Position numbers and translations under genes: made by a program
The notes under the pieces: model-generated
Told to the model about the DNA's origin: nothing
Database searches by the model: none
The model's input: only the letters and a program-made list of their open reading frames with translations
Shown here: positions 5,552-8,908 of the stretch, piece by piece
Layout: every line of letters starts with the position of its first letter
Numbering within the stretch: position 1 is the stretch's first letter
NCBI GenBank assembly: GCA_003527965.1
Contig: DPVY01000162.1
Span: forward strand, 1 to 8,908
Length of the DNA: 8,908 nucleotides
Reading direction: 5' to 3'
Origin: Fidelibacterota bacterium
Lineage (GTDB): Bacteria; Fidelibacterota; UBA2242

Positions 5552-5617
5552 ACACCTGTCAGGTTTAAAAGATTCTTCTACTTTGTATACGATTATTTGA
5601 ATAAACCTGACAGGTGT
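5552..5617. repeat. 16-bp perfect inverted repeat between divergent genes
   Basis: ACACCTGTCAGGTTTA (5552-5567) is the exact reverse complement of 5602-5617, with 34 AT-rich bases between. Each arm is itself a near-palindrome (ACCTG-T-CAGGT), so each could be a protein-binding half or fold alone. It lies between the start of the minus-strand radical SAM operon and the plus-strand glycosyltransferase. I see no target-site duplication around it. It could be a dispersed intergenic repeat of REP type, a transcription-blocking hairpin, or an operator pair serving both promoters. Confidence 0.8.
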
Positions 5618-5658
5618 AGTTGAAAATGCCGTATCTTCGCATTTGGCAAACCAAACCG

Positions 5659-5686
5659 TTTTTGATGTTAGCCAAAATAATTGTAA
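5659..5686 (+). promoter_or_regulatory. Possible sigma70-like promoter for the glycosyltransferase gene
   Basis: TTGATG followed after about 16 bases by TAATTT lies upstream of the AAAGGA ribosome site at 5721. The placement suits a start at TTG 5734, but the hexamers are imperfect and it may be chance. Confidence 0.25.
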
Positions 5687-5720
5687 TTTCACCGGTCGTG
5701 AAACAATTTACAAGAGAACA

Positions 5721-5726
5721 AAAGGA
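5721..5726 (+). promoter_or_regulatory. Ribosome-binding site for the TTG start at 5734
   Basis: AAAGGA lies 7 bases before TTG 5734. This supports that codon as the start rather than ATG 5626 (preceded only by AGGTG, which belongs to the inverted repeat arm) or TTG 5620. Confidence 0.5.
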
Positions 5727-5733
5727 ACTGCGT

Positions 5734-6834
5734 TTGTATTCTGACAATCCCCCGCCTTCTCAAAAAAGAGTTCTTTACGCCGTTTTGGACTGGGGGCTGG
5801 GACACGCGGTTCATTCAGTACCGATGATTCGTTCTTTGTCGGAAAAAAACGAGGTGATCCTGGCAGCCACCGGCAGGGCGCTTACTTTTCTGAAAGATGA
5901 ATTTCCGGATTTACCGAGTATAGATTTACCGGATTATACCGTCCAATATGCACCAAAGCAACGATTCCTGGTTGTCCGGCTGATTTTCCAGGTTCCCGCC
6001 ATGCTGGCGAGTCTGTTAAGGGAACATTGGCTGACAGAAAAGATTGTGCGGGAAAAAGACATCGATTTGATTATTTCCGACAATCGGTATGGAGTATATT
6101 CAAGGAAGATCCCCTCTTTTTTTGTCACTCATCAGCTTCGTTTCAAACTGCCGCGGACAATCCGCAAATTTGAAGTGATTTCCGAATGGTTTAATCGTTG
6201 GTATTTTCGGAAATATAGCGGTGTTCTTGTGCTCGATGAAGCGGGCAGAGAGAACCTGACCGGCGATCTGGCGCATTCGGGAAAGATCTGCCGGCATCCG
6301 AAATTAACTTATATAGGTTTATGGTCAACCGTTCACAAAGAGACTGTTCCACGGGATATTGATGCGTTGGCGGTAATATCCGGGCCCGAGCCGCACAGGG
6401 AAATATTCGGGAAAAAAGTAATTGAGCAGATGAAAAATATGCCCGGAAATAAAGTTGTGATTTTAGGAAAACCAGAAGATACAGGAAAAGGCTATTCATA
6501 TCCGGGTCTTCAGGTGTACTCCTTTAAAAACCGTAAAGAGGTCAATGATCTGTTAAACCGCGCCAAAATTGTAGTGTGCCGGTCGGGATATTCATCCACA
6601 ATGGATCTTGTCTCCTTGAAAAAGCCGGCTCTTATGGTGCCGACTCCCGGACAGACGGAACAGGAATATCAGGCGGAATATTATAATATTAAGGGTTATT
6701 TTTATTCTGTTTCACAGGATAAAATGAACCTGTCCATAGATTTACAAAGGGCTGAAAAGTTTTGTCGTATTGGGGAAAGCCGCTTTAAAGTAAATCAATT
6801 TGATCTATTTTATAGCGCCCTGAGAAATGGGTAA
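5734..6834 (+). CDS. Glycosyltransferase (MurG/GT28-like GT-B fold)
   Basis: A GT-B-type glycosyltransferase, 366 residues from this start. The N-terminal donor/acceptor domain opens with 'RVLYAVLDWGLGHAVHSVPMI' (quoted in part; DWGLGH at 19-24), the glycine-rich loop of this family. 'ISDNRYGVYS' (about 114-123) follows. The C-terminal domain carries 'RSGYSSTMDL' and 'PTPGQTEQEY' (about 283-312), corresponding to the nucleotide-sugar-binding region of MurG-type enzymes. Homologues of this type common in Bacteroidota are, to my knowledge, about 350-370 residues and begin just before the 'VLYAVLDWGLGH' strand. The frame is open back to TTG 5620 and ATG 5626, which would add 36-38 residues of unfamiliar sequence. 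I prefer TTG 5734 because AAAGGA precedes it and the length fits, but 5626 is possible. No membrane segment is needed; it probably works on the inner face of the membrane. It is followed 13 bp later by a Wzi-like gene, which suggests surface polysaccharide or glycolipid synthesis. Confidence 0.88.
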   Translation: MYSDNPPPSQKRVLYAVLDWGLGHAVHSVPMIRSLSEKNEVILAATGRALTFLKDEFPDLPSIDLPDYTVQYAPKQRFLVVRLIFQVPAMLASLLREHWLTEKIVREKDIDLIISDNRYGVYSRKIPSFFVTHQLRFKLPRTIRKFEVISEWFNRWYFRKYSGVLVLDEAGRENLTGDLAHSGKICRHPKLTYIGLWSTVHKETVPRDIDALAVISGPEPHREIFGKKVIEQMKNMPGNKVVILGKPEDTGKGYSYPGLQVYSFKNRKEVNDLLNRAKIVVCRSGYSSTMDLVSLKKPALMVPTPGQTEQEYQAEYYNIKGYFYSVSQDKMNLSIDLQRAEKFCRIGESRFKVNQFDLFYSALRNG

Positions 6835-6835
6835 T

Positions 6836-6840
6836 GGGAG
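6836..6840 (+). promoter_or_regulatory. Ribosome-binding site fixing the Wzi-like start
   Basis: GGGAG directly follows the glycosyltransferase stop and lies 7 bases before ATG 6848, selecting it over ATG 6827 and 6842. Confidence 0.7.
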
Positions 6841-6847
6841 AATGTCC

Positions 6848-8527
6848 ATGAAAAGAAATCTAAAAGTGGTAATAATGTTACTGATTACGACTTTTTTAGT
6901 GAATGCTACCGGGCTGCACGTTCCGGCGAATGACCCCGTGTACGATTTTCTGGACAGAATGGCAACCCGGGGACTAATAAGGGAATTGATGAACGACACG
7001 CGTCCGTTACAAAGAGATAAGGTGGCGGAGTATCTTGTCAAACTGAAAGACCGGGAAGAAGCGTTGTCTTATACCGATCGGCAGGTATTGAAAGAATATC
7101 TGCTTGAATATCGTTCCGAATTCGGTCAAAGCCGCCATCCTAAGCTGATAGAAGGTCAGAACTATTATACCCCTCTTTCCTCCCGGGAAAACTTTGCAAA
7201 AGGAATTAAGGGAATATTTGATAAATATTCGGAAGAGGAACCGCCGCATCTGTTCATTTATGAAAAAGACAAAAACCTTATTTGGCTTGATGTTGACGGA
7301 AGAGCACGATTAGAGAGTAAGAACGGGATATTTCGAGTTTTAGGAGCCGGCGGTATGCGGCTCTCAACCCAGTTAGGTGATAAACTTTCACTTTATATGG
7401 ATGCCCGGGGATACCTTTGGAACGTTCCCGACGGTTTTGCGGATTTTCCCGGAGAGGTCCGCAATACATATGTTCAGGATGAACCTACATTGGGGGCACA
7501 ATATTTTGATAAAACCGAAGCATATTTCCAATACCGCGATCCCGCTGCCGGAGCCTTTTCGGTAAATCACGAGAGTATAATTTGGGGCAATTCACCAAAC
7601 AGCATGATCCTGTCCGACAACATTGCCCCCTTTGGCTTTATCCGGTGGCAAAAAGATTTTGACAATGTAAAATACACCTTTGTTCACGGGTCTCTTTTGG
7701 GAATAGATCCGGACATTGACGCTGAAACAAATATTAAAAGTTTTCCCCGGAAATATTTTGTGGGACATCGCCTGGAGACTGCCTTTCTACCGTCATTTCA
7801 TTTTGCTTTTACAGAAATGATTATCTACGGCAATCGAAATTATGAATTTGATTATATAATACCGGTCAGCCTTCTCTTTAACATGGAGCATGAGCAGCGC
7901 GACAGGGATAATAATCTCATGGCTTTTGAATTCGAATGGTTCCCTTTTGCCGGGTTGAAAATGTACGGCAATCTTTTGTTGGACGAGTTAAAAGTAACGG
8001 AAATCGGCAAGAGCTGGTGGGCAAACAAACAAGGCTGGCAAACCGGCATACATATTTCACCCCGGATCCCCACAGAATTGATTGTTGAATGGACCGGAGT
8101 TCGCCCGTGGACCTATACTCATAAGGTCGCGGTTAATACCTACGCTCACAACGGAGAGTGCCTTGGCTTTTATGCCGGACCCAATTCGCAACTGTGGTTT
8201 GTGGAAAACCGGTGGTGGTTCAGTCGTCAGCTTTATGCTAAACTCCAATACCGTAGATTGAAACACGGCGTTGATCCGTTGCCGGCTTCCGATCCGGGCT
8301 ATTATCCGGTGGGCGGCGACGCGAATCAGGATTATTCGCAAAGAAATCCAGATTATGACGATAAAACAAAATGGCTGATGGGCGACATCGAAACCACTAA
8401 TGAATATGGAATATTTTTAACCTATCGATGGCGAAAAGAGATCTTTTTTGACTGTGGAGGGCAATTGCGGGAGATTGACGGACGAGTTGACAAATTCCTC
8501 TCTTTTCAGATCCGGTTTGATTACTAA
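6848..8527 (+). CDS. Wzi-like outer-membrane beta-barrel (capsule assembly family)
   Basis: A 559-residue outer-membrane protein of the capsule-assembly Wzi type. Residues 1 to about 22 are a Sec signal peptide (MKRNLKVVIMLLITTFLVNA). A helical N-terminal part (about 25-95) with 'VYDFLDRMATRGLI' and 'RPLQRDKVAEYLVKL' is common in family members from FCB bacteria. The rest is rich in alternating aromatic and polar residues typical of barrel strands. It contains the family signature 'IIWGNSPNSMILSDN' (about 243-257), followed by 'IAPFGFIR'. The chain ends in 'FQIRFDY', an aromatic-terminated strand suited to BAM-dependent assembly. E. coli Wzi, an 18-stranded barrel binding group 1 capsule at the surface, is shorter (about 480). 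ATG 6848 is chosen because GGGAG (6836-6840) is 7 bases upstream and the signal peptide starts there; ATG 6827 and 6842 are in frame but less suitable. Probable operon with the glycosyltransferase. The polysaccharide partner is unknown. Confidence 0.88.
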   Translation: MKRNLKVVIMLLITTFLVNATGLHVPANDPVYDFLDRMATRGLIRELMNDTRPLQRDKVAEYLVKLKDREEALSYTDRQVLKEYLLEYRSEFGQSRHPKLIEGQNYYTPLSSRENFAKGIKGIFDKYSEEEPPHLFIYEKDKNLIWLDVDGRARLESKNGIFRVLGAGGMRLSTQLGDKLSLYMDARGYLWNVPDGFADFPGEVRNTYVQDEPTLGAQYFDKTEAYFQYRDPAAGAFSVNHESIIWGNSPNSMILSDNIAPFGFIRWQKDFDNVKYTFVHGSLLGIDPDIDAETNIKSFPRKYFVGHRLETAFLPSFHFAFTEMIIYGNRNYEFDYIIPVSLLFNMEHEQRDRDNNLMAFEFEWFPFAGLKMYGNLLLDELKVTEIGKSWWANKQGWQTGIHISPRIPTELIVEWTGVRPWTYTHKVAVNTYAHNGECLGFYAGPNSQLWFVENRWWFSRQLYAKLQYRRLKHGVDPLPASDPGYYPVGGDANQDYSQRNPDYDDKTKWLMGDIETTNEYGIFLTYRWRKEIFFDCGGQLREIDGRVDKFLSFQIRFDY

Positions 8528-8560
8528 CAAAGCACCTCAAAAAAAAACAGGATTTCTTTT

Positions 8561-8585
8561 ACCACGGACGAACACAGATTTTCAC
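8561..8585. repeat. Probable dispersed intergenic repeat fragment
   Basis: ACCACGGACGAACACAGATT and the next few bases resemble the 'ccacggatgaacacagatt' motif that I know as recurring between genes in many environmental bacteria. There is only one copy in this window, so its repeat nature is from memory. Confidence 0.35.
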
Positions 8586-8596
8586 TGTTTTATTCT

Positions 8597-8622
8597 GGTT
8601 GCAGGGCTCTTGATCTGCAACC
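8597..8622. terminator. Hairpin downstream of the Wzi-like gene
   Basis: GGTTGCAG (8597-8604) and CTGCAACC (8615-8622) form a perfect 8-bp stem with a 10-base loop, 70 bp after the stop. There is no T-run after it on either strand, so it may protect a 3' end rather than terminate transcription, or belong to a repeat. Confidence 0.4.
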
Positions 8623-8635
8623 GATACGGATAGTT

Positions 8636-8692
8636 CGTTCCGGAGCGCCCGCCCAACCAGATCGCCGACAAGCAGACGGGGGCCCCGGAACG
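8636..8692. repeat. GC-rich long imperfect inverted repeat
   Basis: CGTTCCGG (8636-8643) pairs with CCGGAACG (8685-8692). After an A/C mismatch, GCGCCCG (8645-8651) pairs with CGGGGGC (8677-8683) with one G/G mismatch: 14 of 16 positions paired, with a 25-base loop. It is much more GC-rich than the surrounding intergenic DNA, and no gene is associated with it. It could be a structured RNA segment or a dispersed palindromic repeat. Confidence 0.6.
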
Positions 8693-8759
8693 TGAACGTA
8701 AAATAGTTCCCAACAATCCGTAATAAAAAATCATTCTGCTTAAACTAAATAATTCATTA

Positions 8760-8908
8760 GCCACAAAGACACTTCCGAAGGAACTCCTACGGAGCAAGGT
8801 ATTGATATAATATAGTTTAAAACAAATATTCACCGGTTTATTAAAAAAACTCAATTTACAATCCCGGCAAAGTCTGGATCTATATTTAATATTCTTAGTG
8901 ACTTAGTG
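8760..8908. repeat. Likely dispersed repeat with inverted ends, cut by window edge
   Basis: The segment starts GCCACAAAGACACTT and ends CTTAGTGACTTAGTG; the end read in complement (CACTAAGTCACTAAG) is an imperfect copy of the start. Sequences of this 'ccacaaagacactaag' type recur between genes in many bacteria, from general knowledge. The inner part contains CTCC-TAC-GGAG (8785-8795) and AT-rich filler. The right end may continue outside the window. Confidence 0.35.

Larger units (their letters stand above)
8528..8908. other. Non-coding tail of the window
   Basis: No believable gene lies in these 381 bp on either strand; the frames that are open have no family features and cross the hairpins. 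The stretch is a mosaic of a possible repeat fragment, two hairpins and a bracketed AT-rich segment, listed separately. Confidence 0.6.

Noticed and set aside
8636..8692. Possible integron attC site
   Set aside because: The arms begin GTTCCGG rather than the GTTRRRY core, and no cassette gene or integrase is present.
8582..8854. 90-codon minus-strand frame at the window end
   Set aside because: It runs through the two hairpins and the repeat-like segment, and the translation shows no recognisable domain.

Overview
The window looks like part of a chromosome from a Gram-negative, probably anaerobic bacterium of the FCB type (Bacteroidota, Ignavibacteria, Calditrichota, KSB1 and relatives). The grounds are moderate base composition, Sec-exported redox proteins, a Wzi-like outer-membrane barrel, a 'DWGLGH / PTPGQTEQEY' glycosyltransferase, and intergenic DNA full of short repeats. 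The phylum is an inference from protein style, not from a marker gene.

Layout. (1) 1-221: AT-rich leader. (2) 222-2885: four plus-strand genes at short spacing, probably one operon: a Nif3/YbgI dinuclear-metal protein, an exported SagB-like nitroreductase, an exported TlpA-type thioredoxin with a WCAPC active site, and a metal-dependent cyclase/formamidase-family hydrolase. (3) 2886-3546: a 661-bp gap between converging gene sets. It holds six perfect-period GATTNNN heptads and, directly abutting them, a 466-bp transposase-less mobile element (2990-3455). The element has 13-bp perfect terminal inverted repeats beginning GTAA and an exact 8-bp target duplication AGATTTTC, which are the hallmarks of the IS66 family. 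(4) 5483-3547, minus strand: a B12-binding-type radical SAM enzyme followed by a DUF4416 protein, with stop and start codons overlapping as TGATG. (5) 5484-5733: a divergent intergenic region with a perfect 16-bp inverted repeat and smaller palindromes. (6) 5734-8527, plus strand: a glycosyltransferase followed 13 bp later by a Wzi-like outer-membrane protein, suggesting a surface-polysaccharide role. (7) 8528-8908: non-coding DNA with two good hairpins and pieces resembling dispersed intergenic repeats.

The strongest non-obvious signal is the 2990-3455 element. Both ends carry the same modules in the same order, read inward: terminal repeat, AATTAATA, a TCCTCC-containing hairpin, then a GTTGAGAMAACACC-led hairpin whose stem sequence differs between the ends but remains paired. 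A third, long interrupted stem (19 pairs) sits in the middle. This looks like a structured miniature element (MITE) that an IS66-type transposase elsewhere in the genome could mobilise. It may also supply a terminator for the minus-strand operon. The protein-coding genes themselves belong to recognisable families.
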